A stretch of DNA of 64,000 nt from positions 1 to 64,000 of the forward strand of contig NZ_JABBJJ010000001.1 in the NCBI RefSeq assembly GCF_012933655.1. Reading direction: 5' to 3'. The translations under genes were made by a program, and so were the position numbers. Below, in pieces: positions 43,793 to 51,738 of the stretch; positions within the stretch are counted from its first letter, which is position 1, and every line of letters starts with the position of its first letter. Source of the stretch: Pyxidicoccus fallax. Lineage in GTDB: Bacteria; Myxococcota; Myxococcia; Myxococcales; Myxococcaceae. The notes beneath the pieces are model-generated. The model was not told the origin of the DNA. It was given only the letters and a program-made list of their open reading frames with translations, and searched no databases.

Positions 43793-45507
43793 GTGTACTC
43801 CGTCTGCGAGGGGTGGAGGCGGATGCTCAGCTCGTTGAAGGAGTTGATGGTGACGTGGGACGCGAGCAGCTCCTCCAGGATGCAGCCGAAGAGGAACGAG
43901 TCACCCACGCCCATGAAGTTCTCCTCGTCCATGTCCACGCGCGTCTTGTGGCCCCGGAGCGGCGCGCCCTCCAGGAACCGCGTCACGGGCTTCGTCTCCA
44001 CGTGGCGGATGGCGTTGATGCGCAGGCGGCTGGCGCGCGCCGCCAGGTTGTCCGTGAGGGAGTGGAAGTTGTAGAGGTCCATCAGCCGCCGCAGCGCCGC
44101 CGCGTCCGCGAGCGAGTGCTGGTTGATGGCCAGGTGCGACAGGAGCCGCCAGTGCAGCTCCGAGCCCAGCGGCGGGCGCGCCGGCCGGCTCACCGGGGAG
44201 ATGTTCTTGAACTTCGCCTGCGTGGGGCTGGCCGAGGTGGAGGCCGTCAGGTCGCCCACCTGGAGCCGCGAGGGCAGCGAGCGGTTGGTGCACGTCAGGT
44301 CGATGGAGAGCGCCTCCTCGGCGTCCAGCGCCGGCGCCACGTCGCGCGGCGTCTCCAGGGTGATGTACGTGTCGATGCCGTCGTCCAGCGGCGAGTGCGA
44401 GCGGCGCAGCCGGTAGAAGGACTGCTCCGCGTCCCCGCCGGCGGTGTGGCTGAACTCGAAGAAGGGCCGGTAGTTGCGCCGCGCGTTGCGGCCGGCCTGC
44501 AGGCCCGTCACCGTGTCCACCGAGTACACCTCGGCGTGGTTGGGCGGCAGGTCCGACGCGCGGATGAGGTGCTCGCGGTCCAACGTGCGGTGGAGGATGG
44601 GGTCCGCCGGCACGCTGAAGAGGTTGACCACCGGCGCGCAGTGCAGCCGGAACATCTCCCGGTGGATGCGCGCGTCCAGGGGCGGCGGCCGCTCCAGGTG
44701 GAAGGAAATCTCGAACTTGTCATCCTTCAGCGACGCCGCGGCGTCCAGCCCGCGCACGTCGAAGAAGAGGAACTTCTCCGGCAGCGTCAGGTACTCCTGG
44801 AGCTGGCGGTAGCCCTCGCTGGCGCGCGGCCAGGGCAGCAGCTTGAAGTCCCGGTCGAAGCCCACCGGGTGGATGGCGTTGGCCGGCAGCCGGATGCCGT
44901 CCCCGGTGGAGGACGCGCCGCGCACGCGCACCTGGCGGCAGTAGCGCAAGAGCCACAGCAGCACCACCGACGCGGCGGACAGCTCGCCGTGGATGAACAG
45001 GCGCAGGCCCTGCGAGCGGAACACCTCCGCGCGGCCCTGCTCCGTCGTCTGGAAGTACAGCCGCAGCACGGGAGACGTAATCGACGCGCGGTCCAGCAGC
45101 GCGTCCGTCAGCTGCACCGGCAAGAGGTCCACGTCCGTCGTGGTGCGGAAGACGCAGGTGGTGCCGTCGATGGGCTGCGACGCCACTTCCGCGCCGGCGG
45201 GCACCTTGGAGCGGCCGCGCAGCGCGCGCAGGTGCGGGGAGAACTCGACGATGCTGGAGGCGGGCAGGGGACGCAGGTAGTGCGGCAGCAAGAGCTCCGT
45301 CAGGCCGTGCACCAGTTCGGGCACGTCGTCGTCCACCCGCTCGCGGATGCGCGCCGTCAGGAAGGCGAAGCCCTCCAGGAGCCGCTCCACGTCCGGGTCC
45401 GCGCCACGTTCCACCAGCAGGCCCGCGACGGAGGGGTTGGCCAGCCCGAAGGCGCGGCCCATCTCCCGCAGGTACGACAGCTCGCTCAGGTAGTACTTGC
45501 TGAACAT
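43756..45507 (-). CDS. tssF: T6SS baseplate protein TssF
   Basis: A 583-residue TssF-family baseplate wedge. The N-terminal signature YYLSELSYLREMGRAFGLANPSVAGLL, followed by DPDVERLLEGFAFLTARIRERVDDDVPELVHGLTELLLPHYLRPLPASSIVEF, is diagnostic. Length is normal for the family. It is 28 bp downstream of tssE and overlaps tssG by 37 bp. Confidence 0.95.
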   Translation of the reverse strand: MFSKYYLSELSYLREMGRAFGLANPSVAGLLVERGADPDVERLLEGFAFLTARIRERVDDDVPELVHGLTELLLPHYLRPLPASSIVEFSPHLRALRGRSKVPAGAEVASQPIDGTTCVFRTTTDVDLLPVQLTDALLDRASITSPVLRLYFQTTEQGRAEVFRSQGLRLFIHGELSAASVVLLWLLRYCRQVRVRGASSTGDGIRLPANAIHPVGFDRDFKLLPWPRASEGYRQLQEYLTLPEKFLFFDVRGLDAAASLKDDKFEISFHLERPPPLDARIHREMFRLHCAPVVNLFSVPADPILHRTLDREHLIRASDLPPNHAEVYSVDTVTGLQAGRNARRNYRPFFEFSHTAGGDAEQSFYRLRRSHSPLDDGIDTYITLETPRDVAPALDAEEALSIDLTCTNRSLPSRLQVGDLTASTSASPTQAKFKNISPVSRPARPPLGSELHWRLLSHLAINQHSLADAAALRRLMDLYNFHSLTDNLAARASRLRINAIRHVETKPVTRFLEGAPLRGHKTRVDMDEENFMGVGDSFLFGCILEELLASHVTINSFNELSIRLHPSQTEYTWLPRNGTQTLL

Positions 45508-45535
45508 CCTCGCCCTCTGCCTCTCACCGCGTGGC

Positions 45536-45931
45536 TCACCACAGGTCCACGCGCCCGCCCGGATGTACCTGCGTATGGAAGCGCACCATGCCCCGCCGGT
45601 CCCGGGTGGCGAGCTGCGCGGTGATGTCGAAACGCAGCGCCGTCGGGTCCGTCGGGTCCGCGGCGTAGTGCACCACCACGTTCTTCAACCGTGGCTCGAA
45701 GTCCTGGATGGCCGTGCGGATGGACTGCGTCATCCGCGGAATCGCCGACGGGTACGAATGGACGATGTCGTTCAGGTCCAGGATGCCGTACGCCGGAGTC
45801 GCCACGGATTCACCCTTGCGCGTGTTGAGCAGGTTGCGCAGGTGCTCGGCGATGGACTCCACCACGTCGCCGGGTGGCGCGAGCGTGCCGTTGCCTTCGG
45901 CGATGCGGGACAACAAGCCTCGGGAGCCCAT
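45536..45931 (-). CDS. tssE: T6SS baseplate protein TssE (gp25-like)
   Basis: A 131-residue gp25-like protein. The core ESIAEHLRNLLNTRKGESVATPAYGILDLNDI and QDFEPRLKNVVV match the gp25/TssE lysozyme-like fold, with Glu in the family EPRL motif. It helps start sheath assembly on the baseplate. It is separated from hcp by 90 bp holding a strong hairpin. Confidence 0.95.
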   Translation of the reverse strand: MGSRGLLSRIAEGNGTLAPPGDVVESIAEHLRNLLNTRKGESVATPAYGILDLNDIVHSYPSAIPRMTQSIRTAIQDFEPRLKNVVVHYAADPTDPTALRFDITAQLATRDRRGMVRFHTQVHPGGRVDLW

Positions 45932-45967
45932 AGGTCTCTTCGGTCTTCAGTGAAGAAGCCCCACCTG

Positions 45968-46003
45968 CCGACCGCCCGCGTCGACTGCCGCGCGGACGGC
46001 CGG
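45968..46003 (-). promoter_or_regulatory. Hairpin directly after hcp
   Basis: A 13-bp stem with a 10-nt loop beginning 19 nt after the hcp stop. In the minus-strand RNA all 13 pairs form, two of them G-U; on the plus strand the same two positions are A-C mismatches. This points to selection on the hcp transcript. No long T-run follows, so it probably protects the hcp mRNA 3' end or causes partial termination. Confidence 0.6.
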
Positions 46004-46021
46004 AGGGTGGAGCGGACGCGA

Positions 46022-46513
46022 TTAGCGCTGGGTGTCCCAGGTGTCCTCGTGCGTCACACCACCGGCCGTGATGGTCCAGTTGATGGTGTGGAACACCAGG
46101 GAGATCTCCTCCATGGGCGGCAGGTTGGTGCTCGCCGGGATGAAGGAGTCCGGGACGTACTGCTTGATGCTGTTGATGCGGGCCTTCTTGATGGACGTCG
46201 TGTAGAACTGCTCGGTCGTGCCATCTCCCGTGGGGTTCGGGCGGAAGAACTTGAAGGTCGCCTCGATGACCTGGTTCTCGCAGAGGGCCTTCATCAGCAG
46301 CGGCGACGACTTGTCGATGCGCTTGCGGATGGTGATGCCCTCGTACTGGCGGCGGCCGGTCGCCAGGCCGGAGCCGGCCTCGCGAGCGGTGAAGACCTTC
46401 TGGTCGTAGTAGACGCACTCGATGGAGTCGGCGCGGCCCAGGCTGGTCTGGGTGCTGTCGCCCTTGATGTCGGTGCCGTTCGCCTTCAGGTACAGGTGTA
46501 CTGACTCTGCCAT
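46022..46513 (-). CDS. hcp: T6SS tube protein Hcp (TssD)
   Basis: A 163-residue Hcp. MAESVHLYLKANGTDIKGDSTQTSLGR, IECVYYDQKVFTAREAGSG and RQYEGITIRKRIDKSSPLLMKALCENQVIEATFKFFR are characteristic of the beta-barrel that stacks as hexameric rings. C-terminal FHTINWTI is the family end. It follows tssC after 114 bp containing a perfect hairpin, and is followed by another; both are likely to shape its expression, which must exceed that of its neighbours. Confidence 0.96.
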   Translation of the reverse strand: MAESVHLYLKANGTDIKGDSTQTSLGRADSIECVYYDQKVFTAREAGSGLATGRRQYEGITIRKRIDKSSPLLMKALCENQVIEATFKFFRPNPTGDGTTEQFYTTSIKKARINSIKQYVPDSFIPASTNLPPMEEISLVFHTINWTITAGGVTHEDTWDTQR

Positions 46514-46552
46514 GCTTCAACCTCTTCGCTATGCGCCTTCGCGCGGGGGTGG

Positions 46553-46575
46553 CCCGGGCTCACGGTGAGCCCGGG
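46553..46575 (-). promoter_or_regulatory. Perfect 10-bp hairpin upstream of hcp
   Basis: CCCGGGCTCA and TGAGCCCGGG with a CGG loop lie 40 nt upstream of the hcp start codon and 53 nt after the tssC stop. There is no T-run on the transcribed strand, so it is more likely a processing or stabilising element, or a pause, than a full terminator. Confidence 0.55.
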
Positions 46576-46627
46576 TGTTGGAGCCCTTACAAACTAGCTG
46601 ATCTGACCGACAGAGCGTGAACCGGGC

Positions 46628-48112
46628 TCACTCCTTGTCCAACTTGCCCACCAGGGACAAGGTGAACGACGCGCCCATGTACTTGAAGTGCGGGCGCACC
46701 TGCAGGCTGCAACGGTACCAGCCGGGCTGACCCTCCACGTCCTCGACGGCGACGCGGGCGGCGCGCAGCGGGCGGCGCGAGCGGACGGCGGGCGCGGGGT
46801 CGTCCATGTCGGAGATGTACTGGCTGAGCCAGTGGTTCAGCTCGCGCTCCAGGTCCGACTTCTCCTTCCAGCTGCCAATCTGCTCGCGCTGCAGCACCTT
46901 GATGTAGTGCGCCAGGCGGGTCATGATGAACATATACGGAAGCTGGGTGCCCAGCCGGTAGTTCGTCTCGGCGGCCTTGCCCTCCGGGGTGTTGCCGAAG
47001 AACTTGGGCTTCTGCGCGGAGTTGGCGCTGAAGAAGGCGGCGTTGTCCGAGTCCTTGCGGAACACGAGGCCGATGAAGCCCTCCTCGGCCAGCTCGTACT
47101 CGCGGCGCTCGGTGAGCAGGATTTCGGTGGGGATCTTGGTCTGGATCTCCCCCATGGCCTCGTAGTTGTGCAGCGGCAGGTTCTCCACGGCGCCGCCGGA
47201 CTGGGGACCGATGATGTTCGGGCTCCAGCGGAACTTGGCGAAGGAGTCCGCCACGCGGCTCGTCATCGCGACGGAGGCGTAGCCCCAGAGGTAGCGGTCG
47301 TGGTGGCCGACGACGTCCTCGGTGAAGTTGAAGGCCTTCACGGGGACGGTCTTCTCACCGTAGGGCAGGCGCAGCAGGAAGCGCGGCATGGCGAGGCCGA
47401 CGTAGCGCGCGTCCTCGCTCTCGCGGAACGAGTGCCAGCGGGCGTACTGCGGGCCCTCGAAGAGGGACTTGAGGTCCTTGAGGTCCGGCAGCTTGAGGAA
47501 GCTCTGCTCGCCGAAGACCTCGGGAGAGGCATTGGCGATGAAGGGCGCGTGGGCCATGGCGGCCACGGAGGCGCACTTGCGCAGCAGGTCGATGTCCTGC
47601 GGGCCGACGCCGAAGTCGTAGTTGCCGCAGATGACGCCGTAGGGCTTGCCGCCGAAGACGCCGTACTCGTTGGAGTAGACGAGCTTGTACAGGCCGCTCT
47701 TGACGACCTCGGGCGCGTCTTCGAAGTCCTTGTGCAGGTCCTCCTTGGAGACGTTGAGCATCTCCACGCGGGTGTTCTCGCGGAAGTCCACGCGGTCCAC
47801 GAGGAACTTCAGCGAGCGCCACGAGGACTCGAGCTTCTGGAATTCGGTGGCGTGGAGGATCTCGTTGACCTGGGCGGACAGGCGCTTGTCGATCTCGGCG
47901 ATCATCGCGTCGACGAGGGCCTTGTCCACGCGCTCCTCGGAGCGGTTGGGCGACAGCATCTCCGTGATGAAGGCCTGCACGCCGCGCTTGGCGACGTCAT
48001 AGCCCTCGTCCTTGGGCTTGAGCTTGGCCTCGGAGAGGATTTCGTCGAGGAGGGAGAGCGAGGCGTCGGCGGCGACGCCCGTGGACTTCTGGGTCTGGGT
48101 CTCAGTAGGCAT
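46628..48112 (-). CDS. tssC: T6SS sheath large subunit TssC (VipB)
   Basis: A 494-residue VipB-family protein. The N-terminal helix region and the conserved core ESSWRSLKFLVDRVDFRENTRVEMLNVSKEDL, YGVICGNYDFGVGPQDIDLL, FLLRLPYGEKTVPVKAFNF and the end GSWKEKSDLERELNHWLSQYI are all intact. It forms the contractile sheath with TssB. It lies 29 nt after tssB. Confidence 0.96.
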   Translation of the reverse strand: MPTETQTQKSTGVAADASLSLLDEILSEAKLKPKDEGYDVAKRGVQAFITEMLSPNRSEERVDKALVDAMIAEIDKRLSAQVNEILHATEFQKLESSWRSLKFLVDRVDFRENTRVEMLNVSKEDLHKDFEDAPEVVKSGLYKLVYSNEYGVFGGKPYGVICGNYDFGVGPQDIDLLRKCASVAAMAHAPFIANASPEVFGEQSFLKLPDLKDLKSLFEGPQYARWHSFRESEDARYVGLAMPRFLLRLPYGEKTVPVKAFNFTEDVVGHHDRYLWGYASVAMTSRVADSFAKFRWSPNIIGPQSGGAVENLPLHNYEAMGEIQTKIPTEILLTERREYELAEEGFIGLVFRKDSDNAAFFSANSAQKPKFFGNTPEGKAAETNYRLGTQLPYMFIMTRLAHYIKVLQREQIGSWKEKSDLERELNHWLSQYISDMDDPAPAVRSRRPLRAARVAVEDVEGQPGWYRCSLQVRPHFKYMGASFTLSLVGKLDKE

Positions 48113-48141
48113 GGTGTTTCAAATCCCCCGAAAGGTGTGGG

Positions 48142-48636
48142 CTACTTCGTCTCTTCCTTGAGGCCCAGCTCCTTGATGAGCGCCTTGCGGCCCTCCTCGT
48201 CGGCCAGCAGCGCCTGCAGCTTCTTGCGGAACGCGGGCAGGTTGCCCAGGGGCCCCTTGAGGGCGTTGAGCGCGCTGCGCAGCTCGAGCAGCTTCTTGAG
48301 CTCGGGAACCTGGTTGACGACGCTCTCCGGGGAGAAGTCGTTGAGGTTCTTGAACTGGAGCGTGACGTTCATGGTCGCGCCCGGGTCGGCGGACAGCTTG
48401 TCCGCGGCGGTGAGGGTGACCTTCAGGTTCTGCTGGGCCATCACCTCGTTGAAGTTGCCCTTGTCCACGTTGATGGGCGCGCGCTGCTCGAGCGGGCGGT
48501 CATCGGCCTGGCCCGTGAAGTCCCCCATCATGAGGACCTTCAGCGGCAGCTCGACCTGCTCCTGGGCATTGCCGGTGGCGGGCTTGTAGACGATGTTGAC
48601 GCGCTCGGTAGGGGCAACAGAACTCTCTTTGCTCAT
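48142..48636 (-). CDS. tssB: T6SS sheath small subunit TssB (VipA)
   Basis: A 164-residue VipA-family protein. RVNIVYKPATGNAQEQVELPLKVLMMGDFTG, INVDKGNFNEVMAQQNLKV and FKNLNDFSPESVVNQVPELKKLLELRSALNALKGPL are diagnostic. AAGGAG precedes the ATG. It is paired with tssC as usual. Confidence 0.96.
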   Translation of the reverse strand: MSKESSVAPTERVNIVYKPATGNAQEQVELPLKVLMMGDFTGQADDRPLEQRAPINVDKGNFNEVMAQQNLKVTLTAADKLSADPGATMNVTLQFKNLNDFSPESVVNQVPELKKLLELRSALNALKGPLGNLPAFRKKLQALLADEEGRKALIKELGLKEETK

Positions 48637-48714
48637 CTGCGGCTTTCTCCTTGGGTGATGCGTTTGAGGCGCGGGCGTCGCATAGGGGGGAGCTTCGCCG
48701 CGGTACAGCGGGGG

Positions 48715-50787
48715 TCACGTACCGACGCGCAGCGCGGCGGAAGAATCCAGCCGCGCTAGACGACGATAGCGGTTTCGGACTTTGACTGCCAACCGTCCCC
48801 CCTCCTTTTCCCCAGGGGTGCGGGTGGACAACCAGCCTTCGAGACACGCGGCCGCGAGCGCGGGCTCCCACGTGTCGAGTGAATGGGCAGACACCTCCTC
48901 GTCGAGCACGTCGTACACCGCACGTGCGAGCGGGACTTGTCCCGCATTGGCGCACAGCCGCGCCAATGCCAGTCGTGAGAGGAATCGGGAGCGGCCGGTG
49001 GTGGCGGCGGCGACGGCGGACTGCAAGCGAATGACGGCGTCATGGACGCGGCCTTCCGCGAGCAGCGCGCGGGCCTCCTCCTCCAGGGCAGGTCCGTTTT
49101 CACCCGCGAACGTTTCGGCCGGGAGCGCGAGCGGCGGCAGGGACAGCGCCACGGGGGCCGCGCCGGCGGGAGCAGCGGGGGCGGCGGCGGGCGTGCTCGT
49201 GGCGAGCACCTTCGCGCGAAGCCATGCGCGGGTGGCCTCGTCGGTGAGCGGCGTGCCGTCCGCGGAGAGGAGTTCCTCCACGCCGGGCATGCGACGCAAT
49301 TGATTGCCAAGCTCCTGCACCAGCGCGGTCAGGGCGGACTCATGCGAGTCGCCCAGTCCCTCGAGCGCGGTGACGCTGTAGCGGTGGAGCACGAGCGCGA
49401 AGCGGTGCTGACCCACGGCGGACTCGGACTCGTCCAGCAGGTCCGCCCAGCGCTGGTTCGACTCCAGCGTCTCCAGCTTCTTGCGTACCGCGTCCGGAAG
49501 CGTCTTCAGCGAGGTGCGGCCGTTGGCGCCGGCGGCCGGCGGCCGGGACAGGTGCAGCCACAGGCCCTGACGCAGCAGCCGGTAGGGGAGCGGGTCCACG
49601 GCGCTCGCCTGGCGCAGCGCTCCGGCGGCGCCCAGCAGCGCGGTGCCCACCGTGCGCAGGAAGTCCGTGACGGCCTCCGCACTGGACAGGTCCGGCGTCG
49701 CGGGCAGCGAGGGCAGGGGTGGCACCACAATGGGAGATACGGACGCAGCGGGCTTCGCTGGCGCGGCCGGCGTGGTGGGCTTCGCGACCTGGGCCTGCGC
49801 GGAGGCGGGCTGCGCGGCGCCCTTGGCGGGCGTGGGCTGCGCGCCCGGAGTGCCCGGGGGCTGCGCGGAGGCGGATGGAGTCCCGGGCTTCTGGGCGCCC
49901 TGGGCCTGCGTGCCGGAGGCTTGCGCCCCCTGGGCCTGGGCACCGGAAGCCTGCGTACCGCTGGCCTGTGAGCCGGACGCCTGAGCGCCCTGGACCTGCG
50001 AGCCGTTGGCCTGGGATCCGGACGCCTGCGCGCCGGAGGTCTGCGCGCCGGAGGTCTGCGAGCCGTTGGCCTGAGCGCCGGACGCCTGCGTGCCGTTGGC
50101 CTGGGAGCCGGACGCCTGCGCGTCCCCGGCGTTCGTCAGGTCCCGTGCCGCGCGCTCGGGCTCGGTGGTGTCGGGCGCCGTGGCGGCGTTCGCCGGCGCG
50201 GGCTCCGGGGCGGGCGTGGGCTCGGGGAGCCCCGCGCGCAGCCGGGCGATGGCGTCCTGCAACGGGCCGAAGGCGGGGGCCGCGTCCGCGAAGCGCTCTC
50301 GGGACAGCTGCGCCAGCCGCTTCACGGCGATGGCCAGGGCCTCCAGGGACTCGGCGGTGACGGTGGCCTGGTCCACGGTGGGGAGCATCCTCCCCAGCCG
50401 CTCCACGAACCAGCCCACGGCGTTGGCGCGGCCGCGCAGCCGCTTCAGCTCCGGGAAGAGGTCCGGCCAATACCGCTCCGTCACCTCGGCGATGACGGCG
50501 GCGCCGGTGGCCGCGCCGTCCAGGCCCCGCGTGGCGTACAGGCCATAGGCCATGTACGACGCCAGCCACAAATCCTTGGTGGTGCTCTTGAGCAGCTCCC
50601 CCGCGCCGTCGACCACGTTGTCCCAGCGCACGCCCGCGCTGGCGGGAGACTCCAGCTTGGCCACCTCGGTGGTGATGGCCTCGTAGGCGGGCTCGTGCTT
50701 CGCCTGGACACCGGCTGGCGTGGCGCCGGGCACGGGCTCGGACCAGGGACGGGCGCGCTCTTGGAGTTCTTCGAGGGTGAGCGGCAT
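48715..50787 (-). CDS. tssA: T6SS assembly protein TssA with a pentapeptide-repeat insertion
   Basis: A 690-residue TssA from the ATG at 50787, 17 nt after the tagF stop. The N-terminal ImpA domain (about 1-130: EPVPGATPAG, DLWLASYMAYGLYATRGLDGAATGAAVIAEVTERYWPDLFPEL) and the C-terminal VasJ-type region (about 360-690: RTVGTALLGAAGALRQ, DPLPYRLLRQGLWLHLSRPP, ALEEEARALLAEGRVHDAVIRLQ) are readable. Between them is a 75-residue stretch of about 15 pentapeptides [ATV]-[SNQ]-G-[STA]-Q, followed by a Pro/Ala-rich linker. The linker probably separates the baseplate-binding and sheath-cap parts; the Gln/Gly/Ser repeat is unusual for TssA. Confidence 0.92.
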   Translation of the reverse strand: MPLTLEELQERARPWSEPVPGATPAGVQAKHEPAYEAITTEVAKLESPASAGVRWDNVVDGAGELLKSTTKDLWLASYMAYGLYATRGLDGAATGAAVIAEVTERYWPDLFPELKRLRGRANAVGWFVERLGRMLPTVDQATVTAESLEALAIAVKRLAQLSRERFADAAPAFGPLQDAIARLRAGLPEPTPAPEPAPANAATAPDTTEPERAARDLTNAGDAQASGSQANGTQASGAQANGSQTSGAQTSGAQASGSQANGSQVQGAQASGSQASGTQASGAQAQGAQASGTQAQGAQKPGTPSASAQPPGTPGAQPTPAKGAAQPASAQAQVAKPTTPAAPAKPAASVSPIVVPPLPSLPATPDLSSAEAVTDFLRTVGTALLGAAGALRQASAVDPLPYRLLRQGLWLHLSRPPAAGANGRTSLKTLPDAVRKKLETLESNQRWADLLDESESAVGQHRFALVLHRYSVTALEGLGDSHESALTALVQELGNQLRRMPGVEELLSADGTPLTDEATRAWLRAKVLATSTPAAAPAAPAGAAPVALSLPPLALPAETFAGENGPALEEEARALLAEGRVHDAVIRLQSAVAAATTGRSRFLSRLALARLCANAGQVPLARAVYDVLDEEVSAHSLDTWEPALAAACLEGWLSTRTPGEKEGGRLAVKVRNRYRRLARLDSSAALRVGT
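49891..50122 (-). repeat. 15-bp minisatellite within tssA
   Basis: About 15 imperfect 15-bp units encoding [ATV][SNQ]G[STA]Q. The period preserves the frame. Interruptions such as KPGT mark the end. Such arrays can expand and contract by slippage or recombination. Confidence 0.85.
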
Positions 50788-50804
50788 AAGGCGGAAGGGA
50801 GCGT

Positions 50805-51737
50805 TCAGGGAGCCAGCGCTTTCAGCAGCTGCTCGAGGGTGGTGGATGGTGCATCGATGATCTGACGCGCGGTGGCCTTGAAGCCCTTGCGCGCGTTGTC
50901 GATGGCGGCGGGCCGGTCCGTGCGCAGCGGCCACACCTGCGCGCCCGGACGGCCGGGCTGGGCCAGGGCGAGGAAGACGGCCGGGGTGGGCGCGCCAAGG
51001 CTGAGCAGCAGCCGGGGCTTCTCTCCCTCGGACCAGAAGAACGCGGGCGGCTGGCTGGGCCAGCGCAACAGACGCGCCGACAGCTCCAGCCACGCCACCG
51101 GACCCACGCGCGCGTCCAGCGGGCAGTCCAGCGCCACGCCCGCCAGCGACTGCTCGCGGCCGCGCTCGCCCATGCACGCGGTGAGGAAGGTGTGCAGCGC
51201 GTAGTAGCGGCCGCCGTCCGGCGTGCCCTCCACCACCGGGGCCAGCAGGTCCGCCGTGCGGTGGTCCGCCAGCGCCGCGTCGCGCAGCCGCTGCGCCACG
51301 CTGAAGTCACCCGGGCCGGGCAGGGGCAGCGCCGCCGCGCGCTCCAGCAGCTGCGGCACCTCCAGCTCCGCCGCCGCGCGCGCCAGCAGGCCCGCCGCGC
51401 GCAGGAAGGGCTGGAAGGCCTCCGGCGTCAGCGCGTAGCGCGGGGCGGTGGCCGCGGAGGCCACCTCCGTGAAGACGGCCAGCGGGAAGGCCCGCCCCAC
51501 GCTGTCGTTGCTGGGCGCCATCAGCCCCACCAGCGCCTGCTTCTGCCCCGGCGCGGTGAACACGAAGCTCACCGGCTCGGCGGGCAGGTCCACCCGGGCC
51601 CTCCGCGCGCGCTCCACCCCTTCCTCCATCCAACCGTAGAGCTGGAGGGCGAGGGGGGTGGCGGCGTTGAGCCGGATGAACTCGGCCTGACGGGGCGTCT
51701 TTCCCAGCAGGCCGATGCGCTGCGACTGCACCGTCAT
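50805..51737 (-). CDS. tagF: T6SS accessory protein TagF
   Basis: A 310-residue TagF-family protein. The opening QRIGLLGKTPRQAEFIRLN resembles the GxxGKxPxxGDF family start, followed by a roadblock-like first domain (AFPLAVFTEV) and an LSARLLRWPSQPPAFFWSEG segment typical of the second domain. In Pseudomonas TagF represses T6SS post-translationally by binding Fha. No fha, ppkA or pppA gene occurs in this locus. Its start lies 1 nt after the tssM stop codon. Confidence 0.88.
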   Translation of the reverse strand: MTVQSQRIGLLGKTPRQAEFIRLNAATPLALQLYGWMEEGVERARRARVDLPAEPVSFVFTAPGQKQALVGLMAPSNDSVGRAFPLAVFTEVASAATAPRYALTPEAFQPFLRAAGLLARAAAELEVPQLLERAAALPLPGPGDFSVAQRLRDAALADHRTADLLAPVVEGTPDGGRYYALHTFLTACMGERGREQSLAGVALDCPLDARVGPVAWLELSARLLRWPSQPPAFFWSEGEKPRLLLSLGAPTPAVFLALAQPGRPGAQVWPLRTDRPAAIDNARKGFKATARQIIDAPSTTLEQLLKALAP

Positions 51738-51738
51738 G

